A DNA stretch of 64,000 nucleotides from Meishania sp964351985 (lineage in GTDB: Bacteria > Bacteroidota > Bacteroidia > Flavobacteriales > Flavobacteriaceae). Location: contig CAYGPR010000017.1 in the NCBI GenBank assembly GCA_964351985.1, forward strand, positions 1 to 64,000, read 5' to 3'. Positions 51,734-61,491 of the stretch are shown one piece after another. Each line of letters begins with the position of its first letter. Position 1 is the first letter of the stretch. The position numbers and the translations under genes were made by a program. The notes under the pieces are model-generated. The model was not told where the DNA came from. It saw only the letters and a program-made list of their open reading frames with translations, and made no database searches.

Positions 51734-52576
51734 ATGTCAAGCTTAAAATATTTAGTTGTTTGTCTGGTGTTCACTTTGCTTTCCTGCGCGACCGATGATA
51801 CACCTTCCTTGGACAACGAACCCATGGTATACAAAGCTTTGACCAATGTATCCTATGGCAACGATGCAAAACAGGTTTACGATATATATTTACCTGCTAA
51901 CAGAACAACGGAATCGAAGGTTTTGATTCTGATCCATGGCGGTGGCTGGAAGGAAGGCGATAAAACCGACATGAACGCATTCCGTGATTTCATTAGGGAG
52001 CAGCTTCCAAATACTGTTGTGGTAAATATGAATTATCGCTTGGCGGACGAAAACAACCCGCCGCATCCTATGCAAATCGATGATATTTCATCCGTAGTAA
52101 ACGATTTAAAGACTAAGCGAACAGAATATCAAATCGGTACAAATCTTGGATTAATGGGCGTTAGTGCCGGCGGACATCTTTCATTGCTATGGGCCTACGA
52201 ATATGATACCGACAACCAAATAAATATGGTCTGTAGTATGGTCGGACCGACCAATCTGGCCGATGAGGCCTATACTAATTCGGACAACCAAGACCTTAAG
52301 GATTTAATTTTTCAGTTCGGCACCGATATTGAAGTTCTTAAGAACGTCAGTCCATTATATAAGGTAAAAACAACCTCGCCTCCTACTCTTTTGTTCTATG
52401 GTGGTCAAGACCCGTTAATCCCTAATTCACAGGGAATCGATTTAAAAGATAAATTGGAAGAACTTGAAGTAGTTCATGAGTTTACACTTTATCCGAACGG
52501 TGGTCATGGCTGGGTAGGGCTAGATCTTTTTGACACCTCGGTCAAACTGAAGGCATTTATCGAAAAACATTTATGA
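51734..52576 (+). CDS. Alpha/beta hydrolase (esterase-like) lipoprotein
   Basis: A 280-residue lipoprotein (LLSC, Cys18). HGGGW (about 69-73) forms the oxyanion hole, GVSAGG (about 143-148) holds the nucleophile Ser, and a later GGHGW has the catalytic His. This is a BD-FAE/carboxylesterase-like enzyme. The catalytic acid is likely the Asp in GGQDPLIP. Substrate unknown; surface or periplasmic. Confidence 0.87.
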   Translation: MSSLKYLVVCLVFTLLSCATDDTPSLDNEPMVYKALTNVSYGNDAKQVYDIYLPANRTTESKVLILIHGGGWKEGDKTDMNAFRDFIREQLPNTVVVNMNYRLADENNPPHPMQIDDISSVVNDLKTKRTEYQIGTNLGLMGVSAGGHLSLLWAYEYDTDNQINMVCSMVGPTNLADEAYTNSDNQDLKDLIFQFGTDIEVLKNVSPLYKVKTTSPPTLLFYGGQDPLIPNSQGIDLKDKLEELEVVHEFTLYPNGGHGWVGLDLFDTSVKLKAFIEKHL

Positions 52577-52726
52577 TTGTCCCCTAGGTATAAAGATAGT
52601 CCTTATCTTTAACGCATTAGAATCTCTTTGTAACATATTCAAAATAGAGACGGTCGTCTCGAATATCGGGCTCAAACCTTCAATTGAGGCCAACCACATT
52701 GTACCATAAACTTTACAAAGAGAAGA

Positions 52727-53371
52727 ATGAAAGAAAATACAAGAATTGCCGTTATAGGCGGCACTGGTAAATCAGGAAAGTACCTTGTTCGTGAATTGCT
52801 AAGTCAAGGCATCTACATCAAAACCCTGGTTAGAAATCTTAATGATTTTAAAATAGAAAGCCCGTACGTTGAAATAATCCATGGTGATGTTTCAGACTTC
52901 CAAACGGTAAGCACTTTGCTCGAAGGTTGTACGGCCGTGATCAGTACTTTGGGTTGGGGCGTTCCACCAAGCCTGAATACGATTTTTACCACAGCGACCC
53001 AAAATATACTTAGGGCCATGAACGAATTGGAACTTCGTCGCTACATTGTAGTTACCGGGCTACACGTCGACACTCCCTTTGATAAAAAAGGAAAAAAAAC
53101 AAAGATGGCCACGGATTGGATGTATGCCAATTATCATGAGTCGACGCAGAACCGGCAACAAGAGTATAATATGCTTTTAGAAAGCGAATTGGATTGGACA
53201 TTAGTGCGACTCCCATTAATCGAATTGACCGACGACCGACGAGAAGTCAAACCCAATTTGGAGAATTGTTCGGGAGATAAAATAAGTGCGACCGATTTGG
53301 CAAATTTCTTAATCGGGCAATTAGATGATAAAAAATACATTAAAAAAGCTCCTTTTCTGGCGAATATATGA
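52727..53371 (+). CDS. NAD(P)-binding SDR-like protein
   Basis: A 214-residue protein with the dinucleotide-binding GGTGKSGKYL motif (about 11-20) and the HGDVSD segment, as in the NmrA/atypical SDR group. The Tyr-x-x-x-Lys motif is not conserved in the usual place, so it may be a redox sensor or an isomerase-like enzyme and not a classic reductase. The terminator at 53379 follows directly. Confidence 0.83.
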   Translation: MKENTRIAVIGGTGKSGKYLVRELLSQGIYIKTLVRNLNDFKIESPYVEIIHGDVSDFQTVSTLLEGCTAVISTLGWGVPPSLNTIFTTATQNILRAMNELELRRYIVVTGLHVDTPFDKKGKKTKMATDWMYANYHESTQNRQQEYNMLLESELDWTLVRLPLIELTDDRREVKPNLENCSGDKISATDLANFLIGQLDDKKYIKKAPFLANI

Positions 53372-53378
53372 GTGAAAT

Positions 53379-53414
53379 GCCCTGAGAATCAAAACTTCTT
53401 AGGGCTTTTTTTTT
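53379..53414 (+). terminator. Rho-independent terminator
   Basis: Stem GCCCTGAGAA (53379-53388) with TTCTTAGGGC (53396-53405), one G-T wobble, followed by nine T residues. It overlaps the start of the palindromic element at 53412. Confidence 0.8.
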
Positions 53415-53453
53415 ACTCGATAATCGAGATTTAAATGTTCCGAGGTTCGTCTA
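53412..53453. repeat. Dispersed palindromic element, copy 2
   Basis: TTTACTCGATAATCGAGAT is identical to 19562-19580, and weaker matching continues through TTTAAATG, CCGAGG and GTTCG. It lies between a terminator and the minus-strand membrane-protein gene. Confidence 0.5.
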
Positions 53454-53459
53454 GAATTT

Positions 53460-54167
53460 TTAAAGTTCATTCTTTAGATTACCTGGTTGGCTTGCCCCGA
53501 GGTAGTTTACTAACCTGCTTATAGCCACTAAATGGGAAAACAATACAATCGGAACAACAATAGCGGGCAACCAAACCAATGGAAAATACAAGATGGCCAC
53601 GTTGGGCTGCTCAAAAGCGAATTGTTGAAAGGGCAAAGGAGCCGATAGTATTGCGTTTATAATAATATTTAATAGTAAAAGAAGACTGACGACATTCCAA
53701 AACAGAATGCCTTTCCTCCCTATCTTACTTTTTACAAAACCGAAATAATAAACAAAAGGAGCCGTAATGCCTGCCAGAATATCAAAATTACGGCCTTCAA
53801 AGGTCATCAGTTCGGGAATTGCCTTATTTAGAAAAAGCCAATATAAAACCAATTCTACAGGAATTCGCACAATATGTAACATGGTTAACCTTCTAAGGTC
53901 TAGGCCGTTCATCCATTTTTTTCCCTTCGGGGTCACGAACAATGCCACCATCAATAACAACGTAGGTACAAAAGCAAGGAATATTCGGGGCGGTACAGCT
54001 TCAAGGTTTTGGTAAAATCCGAAATAAGCCAATAATCCATGAAGGGCGAGCCAACTGGTTAGAACAAAAAGCACCGTTTTTGAATTTTGGCTAGCTTTTA
54101 AGAATAAAAATAAAGTGAGACTAGTAGTAAGTATAAAAATGATGGAGATATAGCTCGGCAAATTCAT
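53460..54167 (-). CDS. Seven-helix membrane protein of unknown function
   Basis: A 235-residue protein with about seven hydrophobic segments, some with Pro/Trp breaks (VWLPAIVVPIVLFSHL near 205-220). No motif I can assign. Its start overlaps the stop of the DUF1801-like gene by four bases, so the two are coupled. Confidence 0.72.
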   Translation of the reverse strand: MNLPSYISIIFILTTSLTLFLFLKASQNSKTVLFVLTSWLALHGLLAYFGFYQNLEAVPPRIFLAFVPTLLLMVALFVTPKGKKWMNGLDLRRLTMLHIVRIPVELVLYWLFLNKAIPELMTFEGRNFDILAGITAPFVYYFGFVKSKIGRKGILFWNVVSLLLLLNIIINAILSAPLPFQQFAFEQPNVAILYFPLVWLPAIVVPIVLFSHLVAISRLVNYLGASQPGNLKNEL

Positions 54168-54523
54168 TGCCTTTTTGAAATTTCAACAGCTTCCTGTAAA
54201 AGCTCCATTAGTGCTTCATCCGCCGGTAAATCAGAAACTTTGGTAATCTGTTTTATCCCTTTCATATTCGACTTCTCGCCTATGTTTTCCAACAAGTTCT
54301 TAGCATCATTAAGTTCTTTACCCTGATGGAACATAAAGTTCACGTGCTTTCTAAAGGCCATGATGTTGCAGATTATTTTACCGTTCAATTCAAAACTAGG
54401 AGCGTTCCATTTGATGTTCTCCTTTATTTCAGGGGAAGTCTTGTTTATTAACGATCTAAGATGTGAAACAATGGGTTGTGTACTTTCGGAAGAATTAGCA
54501 ATATAGTCATCAACAGTTTTCAT
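54164..54523 (-). CDS. DUF1801-family protein (YdhG/YobT-like)
   Basis: A 119-residue protein starting at ATG 54523; ATG 54538 is in frame and overlaps the upstream stop. It shows the DUF1801 pattern: VDDYIANS, IKENIKWNAPSFELNGK and HVNFMFHQGKEL. The fold is compact alpha/beta; no function is known. Likely part of a small operon from the SRPBCC gene onward. Confidence 0.85.
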   Translation of the reverse strand: MKTVDDYIANSSESTQPIVSHLRSLINKTSPEIKENIKWNAPSFELNGKIICNIMAFRKHVNFMFHQGKELNDAKNLLENIGEKSNMKGIKQITKVSDLPADEALMELLQEAVEISKRQ

Positions 54524-54527
54524 TGAT

Positions 54528-55067
54528 TTAATTTTCAAGTTTTTTCTTTAGGTTCTTTAGACCGGCCTGTAGGTCATCGCCTATCATTCCTTCAAAATCC
54601 ATAAATAATAGCATTAGGTTCATCGGATATTTCATTTTTCCTTCAAAGCCCCATTTTACCCTTGTCCGATTTTCGGAAATACTCTCAGTCGCCACATAGG
54701 CCAAATCGGAGGACTCGAACGGTTCAAAAAAACGGAGTTCCAAATCGATTCGTTTTCCTTCTTCAATCTTTAAAATTTCTTGCTCCCCTGAACCCACATC
54801 GGGATTGTCACTTTTCCAAGCTGAGACAAAACCTACGGTACCGTCCGTTCCGCTGAACGATTTTTCCATATTGGGATCCATACTGGCCCACTTACTGTAT
54901 TCATCTTGGTTCTTTAAATACTTGACAAAGTCAAAGACCTCGTTTTTAGGTCTGTCAATCGTGATTTCTTCTATTATGTTATACTCTTTTTTGGTAAACA
55001 AGGCCAAGATTAGCGGAAGGGCTATAAGTATAGCAAAGATTAATAGTACTCTTTTTAGGGTTTTCAT
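54528..55067 (-). CDS. SRPBCC-family protein (polyketide cyclase-like)
   Basis: A 179-residue protein with an N-terminal membrane helix (about 6-25) and a START/SRPBCC fold: ITIDRPKNEVFDFVKYLKN at the start of the domain and MLLFMDFEGMIGDDLQAGLKNLK in the closing helix. Family members bind hydrophobic ligands. No ligand can be named. Upstream of the DUF1801 gene, four bases apart. Confidence 0.85.
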   Translation of the reverse strand: MKTLKRVLLIFAILIALPLILALFTKKEYNIIEEITIDRPKNEVFDFVKYLKNQDEYSKWASMDPNMEKSFSGTDGTVGFVSAWKSDNPDVGSGEQEILKIEEGKRIDLELRFFEPFESSDLAYVATESISENRTRVKWGFEGKMKYPMNLMLLFMDFEGMIGDDLQAGLKNLKKKLEN

Positions 55068-55077
55068 TTTAGTTGGT

Positions 55078-55368
55078 TTAATTGGTATTCGATAATCTAA
55101 TTTTATGTGGACTTGTGTTTGCGACGCGTTCTATAATATTTCTAGCTTCGAGGTCTAGCTTCACTGAAACAACGTACCAACCCACTTTGCCGTCAAAAGA
55201 GCTCTTCAATTCCTTTACGGCCAACCTATTCAACTCTTGGTACGTTATTTCTTTATTATTTTTCAGGGTGCTCATGATAAAACCCTTGATAGCCTCATAT
55301 CGTCGTTTCAAAATGTTCACGCCTTTTTTTCCTTGGGGATGCAGGGTCATGATTTTTTCTTCTGTCAT
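55078..55368 (-). CDS. DUF6958-like small protein
   Basis: A 96-residue protein starting at the ATG at 55368 (55398 also possible). MTLHPQGKKGVNI at the N-terminus and WYVVSVKLDLEARNIIERV at the C-terminus match my recollection of the DUF6958 family. The function is unknown. It lies ten bases upstream of the SRPBCC gene in the same direction. Confidence 0.75.
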   Translation of the reverse strand: MTEEKIMTLHPQGKKGVNILKRRYEAIKGFIMSTLKNNKEITYQELNRLAVKELKSSFDGKVGWYVVSVKLDLEARNIIERVANTSPHKIRLSNTN

Positions 55369-55492
55369 AATAGATGATTTAAGTTGATCGATGTCCAAAC
55401 TCCTTGCAATTGATAGTAAGCAATAAACCTTTTCAATTACAGTACTAACTTAAATGAAAAATAAGAATGTGGACTTACCATATGGCAAGAAA

Positions 55493-56071
55493 TCAAATTT
55501 GAGCAGTTTCCTTTCGAATTCTGCTCAAAGAAGTGTCCGTAATACCGAGATAGGATGCAATCTGTTTTAAAGGAGCGTACTTAAGAACATCAGGTTTATG
55601 TTGCAAAAGATTAAGATATCGATCAGTGGCAGAATCCGTTATCATAGAAACGGAGCGGTTTTTAAATTCAAATAGGCTCTGGGCCATCCATGCCCGGCCC
55701 CATTCACGAAATCCCTCAATAGAATGAAAAAGTTCTTGAAATACTTGAAATTCGATTTTCCAACAAACACAATCCGTCAAAGCCTGAATATTCTCGTTAC
55801 TCGGTATACGTTGAAATAAAGAAGAAACGTCGATTACTATTTCGTCTTTCACAAAAAAACTAGTGGTGATGTCCTTCCCATCAAAATTATGGACAAAGGC
55901 GCGTATCAGGCCTTGTTCTAAAATAAAATATTCATTGGCTATATGACCTTCTCTAAGCAAAAAGTCGCCCTTGTTGATCATAACTTTTTTGTGGGCACCA
56001 AAAATAGCTTCCAAATCTTCATTTTGAAGTAAGGGATGTTGATAGACTTGTTTTAATGTATTCGGTTCCAC
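55493..56071 (-). CDS. Crp/Fnr-family transcriptional regulator
   Basis: A 192-residue regulator with a cyclic-nucleotide-binding-type beta domain (about 20-130, including KGDFLLREGHIANEYFILEQGLIRAF) and a winged HTH near 150-190 (LKQIASYLGITDTSLSRIRKE). No Cys cluster is present, so it is not an Fnr iron sensor. The ligand is unknown. It may control the small minus-strand operon downstream; this is a guess. Confidence 0.88.
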   Translation of the reverse strand: MEPNTLKQVYQHPLLQNEDLEAIFGAHKKVMINKGDFLLREGHIANEYFILEQGLIRAFVHNFDGKDITTSFFVKDEIVIDVSSLFQRIPSNENIQALTDCVCWKIEFQVFQELFHSIEGFREWGRAWMAQSLFEFKNRSVSMITDSATDRYLNLLQHKPDVLKYAPLKQIASYLGITDTSLSRIRKETAQI

Positions 56072-56107
56072 TCCTTGAATTGAAGTATCAGTTGTTCCTA
56101 TTTATGA

Positions 56108-56983
56108 TCATTTCACTTGATAGACCCTTACAAAATCCACTTCCATAGTCGCCGGAAAAATAGCGTCATCGACACCTTCGAGTCCTCCCCAATTTCCACC
56201 AACCGCTATGTTCATTAAAAAATAGAAGTATTGATTAAAAGGCCAATTTTCCGAATTGGAAACCGCGGGCCGTGAAAAGTTAAGTTTAATATTTTCAGGG
56301 TCGTCGATATAAAATTTCAAGTATTTATCGGTCCATAGAAATCCGTAGGTATGGAATTCCTCCTCTATCGTTTCCAATGAAAGTGCCCCAGAAGTTACCT
56401 GGGTACCGATTACATGGTTATTGGCCGTACTATGTATTGAAAAGTGCACCTTGTTCGGGTCAAAACTGACATATTCCATAATATCGATTTCTCCACAGGC
56501 CGGCCAGCCGACGGAACCTATGTTCGAACCCAACATCCATAGGGCCGGCCATATGCCATTACCTTTGTGATCGGGTATCTTGGCCCTAATCTCGATTTTT
56601 CCGTACCTAAAAGATTCTTTACTGTTCAGCCTGGCCGATGTGTAGTTCGCAGAGCCACTTGATTCTTTCTTTGCAGTAATCTTAAGTATGCCATCGCCAA
56701 CTTCAACATTGCTATCGGCAACATAATCTTGCAGTTCGTTATTGCCCCAACCGTGGGCGCCGGTCTCAAAAATCCAGTTATCCGGGGAAAGTTCCGTACC
56801 GTCGAACTCATCGCTCCAAACGAGTTCTGCGGCATCCCAATAATCTTCTGCAAAGACATCTTTTAACTCTGGTTTTGGTACGGGGTCTTCTTGAACAATT
56901 TCTTGCCCCGTGGCACTCTCTTTTCCACATCCTGTCAGAATGATAAAAATCAAACATGCAGAGAAATACTTTCTAAATATCAT
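56108..56983 (-). CDS. Glycoside hydrolase family 16 lipoprotein (laminarinase-like)
   Basis: A 291-residue surface lipoprotein (LTGC, Cys19). The GH16 active-site motif EIDIME (Glu165, Asp167, Glu170) is intact, in the jelly-roll domain that begins WSDEFDGTELSPDNWIFE. It hydrolyses beta-1,3 or mixed-linkage glucans or agarans; the motif fits laminarinase best. The start at ATG 56983 precedes a good signal; a longer in-frame start at 57064 would overlap uvrD. No SusCD pair is adjacent. Confidence 0.9.
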   Translation of the reverse strand: MIFRKYFSACLIFIILTGCGKESATGQEIVQEDPVPKPELKDVFAEDYWDAAELVWSDEFDGTELSPDNWIFETGAHGWGNNELQDYVADSNVEVGDGILKITAKKESSGSANYTSARLNSKESFRYGKIEIRAKIPDHKGNGIWPALWMLGSNIGSVGWPACGEIDIMEYVSFDPNKVHFSIHSTANNHVIGTQVTSGALSLETIEEEFHTYGFLWTDKYLKFYIDDPENIKLNFSRPAVSNSENWPFNQYFYFLMNIAVGGNWGGLEGVDDAIFPATMEVDFVRVYQVK

Positions 56984-57038
56984 ATTATTTTGATCTAAAT
57001 TAAATACCATTGGCAATGTAAGAAAAATACATGAGGCG

Positions 57039-59399
57039 TTATTCCAAGACTTCCAGCTTTGCAAATCGTAATAGAAGCTTCTTTACATCACCTTGTTCAA
57101 ATTGTATCTCCGCCTTTCTGTCATTGCCAACACCCTCAATTTTCAGCACCTTACCCCTACCAAAGCGTGTATGGTTGACCCGCGAACCTTCCGTTAGATT
57201 TGGGTCTACAGTATTTGTGTTCCCGACGGGTTGAGCCAACTGTGGTTTTAGTTTGCGCAATTTTCGCAATTGGGTTTCATTGGGTTTTCGAATGCTTGGG
57301 GGCGTTCCGTTCGAAGGCTTTTCCTGTCGAAGTTTTGACTTGTCAACGTCACCAAAAATATCGGTATCAATCAAAGATTTATAACGATATGTATTTTCGA
57401 TCGGTGTTAAATTCTCGATATATTGTTCGTCTATCTCTTCGAGAAAGCGACTGGGTTCGGCATCAATTAATTTTCCCCATCGGTATCGGTTTTGTGTATA
57501 GGTCAAATAAGCTTGTTTTTCTGCCCTGGTCAAGGCTACATAAAATAACCTTCGCTCCTCCTCCAATTCACTTCTTGTATTCATACTCATGGCCGAGGGG
57601 AATAAGTCTTCTTCCATACCTACAATGTAGACGTATGGAAATTCCAGTCCTTTGGCCAAGTGTATGGTCATTAAGGCCACTCTATCATCATCTCCGGTGT
57701 CTTTGTCCAAATCGGTGGCCAAGGCTACATCTTCTAAAAACTCTCCGATGTTGCCAGTGGCATCTGCCAATTCTTTTTGACCCTCGACAAAATCCTTGAT
57801 ACCATTAAGCAATTCCTCGATATTCTCCATTCGGGCAATTCCTTCGGGAGTACCATCCTTTTTGAACTCAAGCAAGATTCCTGTCTTTTTTGCGACATGC
57901 TCGGCTAGGGCAAAAGCATCCGCTCCCTCGTTCATAATCTGGAAGCTTTTGATCATGGTCACAAAATCTTCCAATTTTCGCTTGGTACCTGAATTGATTT
58001 TTAAATCGATGCGATCCAAATTCTCAATGACTTCAAAAATCGAACGATTATAATGATTCGCTGCAACGACTAATTTATCGATAGTGGTCTGACCGATGCC
58101 CCTAGCTGGAAAATTGATGATCCGCTTCAATGCCTCCTCATCCTTCGGATTGATGACCAAACGTAGATACGATAGCAAATCCTTAATTTCCTTCCGTTGG
58201 TAAAACGATAATCCTCCATAGATACGATATGGAATATCACGTTTTCGTAATGCATCCTCTATGGCACGTGACTGACTATTGGTACGGTAAAGTACGGCAA
58301 ATTGTCCATTGGACAATTGGTCTTGCATGCGGTTTTCCCATATTGAACCAGCTACAAAACGACCTTCTTCTGCGTCGGTAATACTGCGGTGTATTTTTAT
58401 CGAAGCCCCCTCATCATTGGCCGTCCACACGACTTTTTCCAATTGATTCTTGTTCTTGGCGATGATGGAATTGGCGGCATTGACAATGTTCTTGGTAGAG
58501 CGGTAATTCTGTTCCAAACGGTACATACCAACGTCGTCATAATCTTTTTGAAAGTTCAGGATGTTACTGATGTTCGCCCCGCGAAAAGAGTAGATACTTT
58601 GCGCATCATCTCCTACCACACAAATATTCTGATATCTATCGGAGAGTGCCTTTACGATCAAGTACTGAGAGTGGTTCGTATCTTGATACTCATCTACCAA
58701 TATATATTTGAACCGTTCTTGATATTTCATGAGCACCTCAGGAAATCGGTTCAATAATTCGTTGGTACGCAATAGAAGATCATCGAAATCCATTGCTCCG
58801 GCCTTAAAGCAACGTTCCACATAGGCTTGGTATATTTCTCCGGTTCTAGGGCGTTTGGCCATGGCATCGGCCTCTACCAATTCGGGGTTATTGAAATAGG
58901 CCTTTACTGTAATCAAACTGTTTTTATATGAGGAAATACGGTTCTGAATCTGTTTGTACTTATAGATATCTTTATCCAGGCCCATTTCCTTGATGATGGA
59001 TGCAATAAGTCGCTGCGAATCTTGGGTATCGTAAATGGTAAAGTTGCTGGGGTATCCTAGTTTATCTCCATCAAATCGCAACAATTTGGCAAAAACGGAA
59101 TGAAAAGTTCCCATCCAAAGATTCTTTGCCTCAGAACTGCCGACGATATCGGCAATCCTCTTTTTCATTTCCCTTGCGGCCTTATTCGTAAACGTGAGCG
59201 CCAAAATATTGAATGCATCGACCCCTTGCGCCATCAAATGGGCAATACGGTAGGTCAATACCCTGGTTTTGCCAGAACCCGCACCTGCAATGACCATTAA
59301 CGGCCCATCTTTGTGCAATACTGGAGCCTTTTGGGCATCGTTCAATTCGTCTAAAAAACTGCTCAAACTTGTTTTATTTTGAAATGTGAAATTAGCCAT
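57039..59399 (-). CDS. uvrD: UvrD/PcrA-type DNA helicase
   Basis: A 786-residue superfamily 1A helicase. Walker A AGAGSGKTRVL (about 37-47), the DEYQDTNHSQ Walker B box, the QNYRST and VALMTIHLAKGLEFPYV motifs and the VALTRAEKQAYL motif are in order. The C-terminal VNHTRFGRGKVLKIEG module is the PcrA/UvrD tail. It unwinds DNA in excision and mismatch repair and removes blocked complexes. PcrA and UvrD naming cannot be separated here. Confidence 0.95.
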   Translation of the reverse strand: MANFTFQNKTSLSSFLDELNDAQKAPVLHKDGPLMVIAGAGSGKTRVLTYRIAHLMAQGVDAFNILALTFTNKAAREMKKRIADIVGSSEAKNLWMGTFHSVFAKLLRFDGDKLGYPSNFTIYDTQDSQRLIASIIKEMGLDKDIYKYKQIQNRISSYKNSLITVKAYFNNPELVEADAMAKRPRTGEIYQAYVERCFKAGAMDFDDLLLRTNELLNRFPEVLMKYQERFKYILVDEYQDTNHSQYLIVKALSDRYQNICVVGDDAQSIYSFRGANISNILNFQKDYDDVGMYRLEQNYRSTKNIVNAANSIIAKNKNQLEKVVWTANDEGASIKIHRSITDAEEGRFVAGSIWENRMQDQLSNGQFAVLYRTNSQSRAIEDALRKRDIPYRIYGGLSFYQRKEIKDLLSYLRLVINPKDEEALKRIINFPARGIGQTTIDKLVVAANHYNRSIFEVIENLDRIDLKINSGTKRKLEDFVTMIKSFQIMNEGADAFALAEHVAKKTGILLEFKKDGTPEGIARMENIEELLNGIKDFVEGQKELADATGNIGEFLEDVALATDLDKDTGDDDRVALMTIHLAKGLEFPYVYIVGMEEDLFPSAMSMNTRSELEEERRLFYVALTRAEKQAYLTYTQNRYRWGKLIDAEPSRFLEEIDEQYIENLTPIENTYRYKSLIDTDIFGDVDKSKLRQEKPSNGTPPSIRKPNETQLRKLRKLKPQLAQPVGNTNTVDPNLTEGSRVNHTRFGRGKVLKIEGVGNDRKAEIQFEQGDVKKLLLRFAKLEVLE

Positions 59400-59497
59400 A
59401 AATCCCTTGACCCGAAAATCTGTTTTACTACAATTATGAACAACACAAAGGGAAATTCTTAGGAATTTGAATATATTTAGGCAGTTAATTAAAAACC

Positions 59498-60043
59498 ATG
59501 ACTAAGCCGTTCACTTTCGTTTCGATAGTATCATTCTTTTTTATTTCAACACATATATTTTCCCAGAACAAATCAAAAGGTCCCATCATTGTCGAATATG
59601 GAGAGGTTTTCGAAGTCGAAAATCCGGAATTTAAAACAGATGTTGCGAAAGAGTATAAGGCGGTGTTCGACATCATGAACTCCCCCGAATCCCATACCGA
59701 CATAAATAAAAGTATCGAGACAGCCGCTAGATTTTTAAATATGCATGCCCAAGCGGGGGTTTCTAAAAATCAATTGAAGGCCGCTTTGGTAGTCCATAAT
59801 GCGGCTTCAAAGGATATCATTACAAATGAAGCATATCAGAAGAAGTATGGTACCGACAATCCGAATCTAGAACTCGTTCAGGTCTTACTTGATGCTGATG
59901 TTCAAATTATTTTTTGCGGTCAATCTTCCGCAGCACGGGGATTTCCAAAGGAAGAACTCATTGATGGAGTGCAATTATCCTTATCGGCGATGACCGCGCT
60001 CATCGATTTTCAAGGCCAAGGGTTCAGCCTCATTAAATTTTAA
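59498..60043 (+). CDS. DsrE-family secreted protein
   Basis: A 181-residue protein with a signal peptide (1-20, FSQN). The mature part (about 25-175) shows DsrE/F fold features, KAALVVHNAASKDI and DADVQIIFCGQSSAARGF, with a Cys in the usual C-terminal position. Family members bind or move sulfur atoms or act as small folding modules. Its role here is unknown; no sulfur-oxidation genes are near. Confidence 0.85.
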   Translation: MTKPFTFVSIVSFFFISTHIFSQNKSKGPIIVEYGEVFEVENPEFKTDVAKEYKAVFDIMNSPESHTDINKSIETAARFLNMHAQAGVSKNQLKAALVVHNAASKDIITNEAYQKKYGTDNPNLELVQVLLDADVQIIFCGQSSAARGFPKEELIDGVQLSLSAMTALIDFQGQGFSLIKF

Positions 60044-60145
60044 TCCTAAGATATAAAAGTCCCTTAAAGAACATTTATTTAAAAAATAGTCAATCCTAAA
60101 AAAATATAAATAAATCAATACCAAATAGTTATAAATTTTATTCAA

Positions 60146-61420
60146 ATGAAAGAATACATGTTTACCGGAATACTATTTCTGGGTTTTTTAACAATGGTCC
60201 AAGGGCAAAAATTAGATAAGGATTATTCGGCCATAGAAAGTAAGGTCATAGAATGGAGAAGGGACATCCATCAAAATCCGGAGCTTTCGAACCGGGAATT
60301 CAAGACGGCCGAAAAAATTTCGGAGCACCTAAAATCGTTGGGCATAGAAGTGCAAACGGGCATTGCACATACTGGTGTTGTAGGTATTCTAAAAGGTAAA
60401 AAGTCCGGAAAGGTTGTAGCACTACGTGCCGATATCGACGGGCTACCCGTGCTAGAAAGAAATGATTTACCTTTCAAGTCTACTGCGAAAGGCGAGTATT
60501 TGGGCGAAGAAGTGCCCGTTATGCATGCGTGTGGCCATGATACTCATATCGCTATTTTAATGGGGGTTGCCGAAGTTCTATCGAAAAATACGGATAAAAT
60601 TAAGGGAACCATTAAATTCATATTCCAGCCCGCTGAGGAAGGTGCACCTCCAGGAGAAGAAGGTGGTGCCGAACTAATGGTCAAGGAAGGCGTACTCGAA
60701 AACCCCAAAGTCGACGTTATTTTCGGATTGCACATCAATTCACAGACCCCGGTAGGTACCATTGGTTACAAACCTGGTGGAGCCTTGGCCGCGGTAAACA
60801 GTTTTGAAATCCATGTGAAGGGAAAACAATCCCACGGATCACAGCCCTGGTCGGGCATAGACCCCATCTTGATAAGCGCCAAGATCATCGATGGCCTGCA
60901 GACTATTATCAGCAGGGAGGCCGAACTCATTAACGAGGCCGCGGTTATCACCGTAGGTAAGATTTCAGGAGGCGTTCGCTCGAACATCATTCCCGAATCG
61001 GTAGAAATGTTGGGCACACTCCGTACTTTGGATTACGGTATGCGAGAAATGATCCAAAGAAGGATGAAAGAAATGGTACCCGCTATTGCCAAGGCGTATG
61101 GTGGAGAGGCTATATTGGAATTTAATCTCGGTTATCCTATTACCTACAACGACCCTGACCTAGTTGAACAAATGTTACCTAGTATTCAGAGAGTAGCGGG
61201 TTCGGAAAATGTAAAACTTAAAAAGGCAACGACAGGAGCGGAAGATTTCTCTTTCTTTCAAGAAAAAGTTCCCGGTTTTTTCTTTTTTCTAGGTGGAATG
61301 ACCCCGGGCAATACCGAATCTTTTCCACATCATACTCCTGATTTTTTTATTGACGACAGCGGTTTGATACTAGGTGTAAAGGCCTTAACTGAAATGAGTT
61401 TGGATTATCTAAATAAGTAG
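60146..61420 (+). CDS. M20-family amidohydrolase/carboxypeptidase
   Basis: A 424-residue periplasmic metallopeptidase with signal (1-20, VQGQ). The zinc site includes HACGHDTHIA (His-Asp) and EEGAPPGEEGG, with TGAEDFSFF at the end of the catalytic domain. The dimerisation insert holds GKQSHGSQPW. This is the HipO/AbgB-type group that removes N-acyl or peptide amides from amino acids. The exact substrate is open. Confidence 0.9.
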   Translation: MKEYMFTGILFLGFLTMVQGQKLDKDYSAIESKVIEWRRDIHQNPELSNREFKTAEKISEHLKSLGIEVQTGIAHTGVVGILKGKKSGKVVALRADIDGLPVLERNDLPFKSTAKGEYLGEEVPVMHACGHDTHIAILMGVAEVLSKNTDKIKGTIKFIFQPAEEGAPPGEEGGAELMVKEGVLENPKVDVIFGLHINSQTPVGTIGYKPGGALAAVNSFEIHVKGKQSHGSQPWSGIDPILISAKIIDGLQTIISREAELINEAAVITVGKISGGVRSNIIPESVEMLGTLRTLDYGMREMIQRRMKEMVPAIAKAYGGEAILEFNLGYPITYNDPDLVEQMLPSIQRVAGSENVKLKKATTGAEDFSFFQEKVPGFFFFLGGMTPGNTESFPHHTPDFFIDDSGLILGVKALTEMSLDYLNK

Positions 61421-61491
61421 TCGGTTATAGTAAGGTCTTTATTGAAACTTAAGAAAACCTGAAATTCATATATAACATCGCATAGCTATAA

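Noticed and set aside
57200..57799. A 199-codon open frame on the plus strand, antisense to the helicase gene
   Set aside because: It lies wholly inside the uvrD/pcrA gene, has no recognisable domain, is rich in Cys, Arg and Leu, and uses no conserved motif. The helicase frame explains the sequence.
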